From positions 1 through 37,558 of IMG/VR virus record IMGVR_UViG_3300035698_025578: 37,558 nt of DNA. One strand, written 5' to 3'. How positions within the stretch are numbered: the stretch's first letter is position 1; every line of letters starts with the position of its first letter. This DNA is from a virus. A program made the position numbers and the translations under genes. Below the pieces are notes generated by a model. The model worked only from the letters and a program-made list of their open reading frames with translations. It did no database searches and was not told the origin of the DNA. Shown piece by piece: positions 37,488 through 37,558 of this stretch.

Positions 37488-37558
37488 GCTCTCATAGTTC
37501 AACTGAATAGAATCCCGGGTTCCTATCCCGATGATGAAGGTTTGAGTCCTTCTGAGCG
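37488..37558 (+). tRNA. tRNA-Arg(CCT), cut by window edge
   Basis: Anticodon stem CGGG/CCCG with loop TTCCTAT, T-stem GAAGG/CCTTC, acceptor GCTCTCA pairing with TGAGCG and beyond. The last bases lie outside the window. Confidence 0.75.

Noticed and set aside
1-37558. CRISPR array, integrase, attachment sites or insertion sequences
   Set aside because: No spaced direct repeats of CRISPR type, no recombinase or transposase genes and no terminal inverted repeats were seen; consistent with a virulent phage.

Overview
The window is a piece of a large, AT-rich, virulent tailed phage related to T4. The supporting evidence is a dCMP hydroxymethylase with the T4 gp42 signature, a DNA alpha-glucosyltransferase that reads like T4 Agt, exact T4-type late promoter octamers (TATAAATA) in front of several genes, a phage sigma factor, many free-standing homing endonucleases, and a dense tRNA and small-RNA array. 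Early promoters look like host sigma70 promoters (TGTACA, 17 bp, often TGG then TATAAT). These promoters and boxA-like elements suggest a proteobacterial, probably gammaproteobacterial, host; that is inference.

Layout. 1-3133: end of a virion gene block (tail/baseplate/fibre-like proteins) closed by a strong terminator. 3153-5720: Hjc-like nuclease, GroES-like cochaperonin, phage metallopeptidase, dUTPase. 5728-10652: DNA-modification block (alpha-glucosyltransferase, C5-cytosine methyltransferase homologue, dNMP kinase, dCMP hydroxymethylase). A GIY-YIG homing endonuclease has invaded the 3' end of the hydroxymethylase gene, leaving a duplicated gene end. 10660-20316: a late-looking cassette with one virion protein, two consecutive radical SAM/SPASM enzymes, one helical protein, two large proteins and three small paralogous proteins. 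All five of the latter carry a C-x-A-[N/D] motif, making them candidate substrates of the enzymes. 20340-21149: sigma factor behind two early promoters. 21150-22193: frameshifted GIY-YIG endonuclease on the minus strand. 22365-28835: two more glycosyltransferases, dCMP deaminase, a small protein with an SSB-like tail, NAD-dependent DNA ligase, a second dNMP kinase. 28832-32444: small early genes, an HNH nuclease and a PD-(D/E)XK-like protein. 32551-37558: RNA region with about 20 recognisable tRNAs, several tRNA-like or degenerate ones, several structured RNAs, and two further homing endonucleases.

How it fits together. The hydroxymethylase, kinases, deaminase and dUTPase reshape the nucleotide pool toward hydroxymethyl-dCTP; Agt and possibly one or two of the other glycosyltransferases then decorate the DNA. 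The radical SAM cassette is the part I cannot match to a described phage system: it looks like post-translational modification of phage surface or secreted proteins. Homing endonucleases have shaped the window repeatedly, and two of them share an arrangement in which a hairpin hides the start region while a late promoter lies in the hairpin loop.
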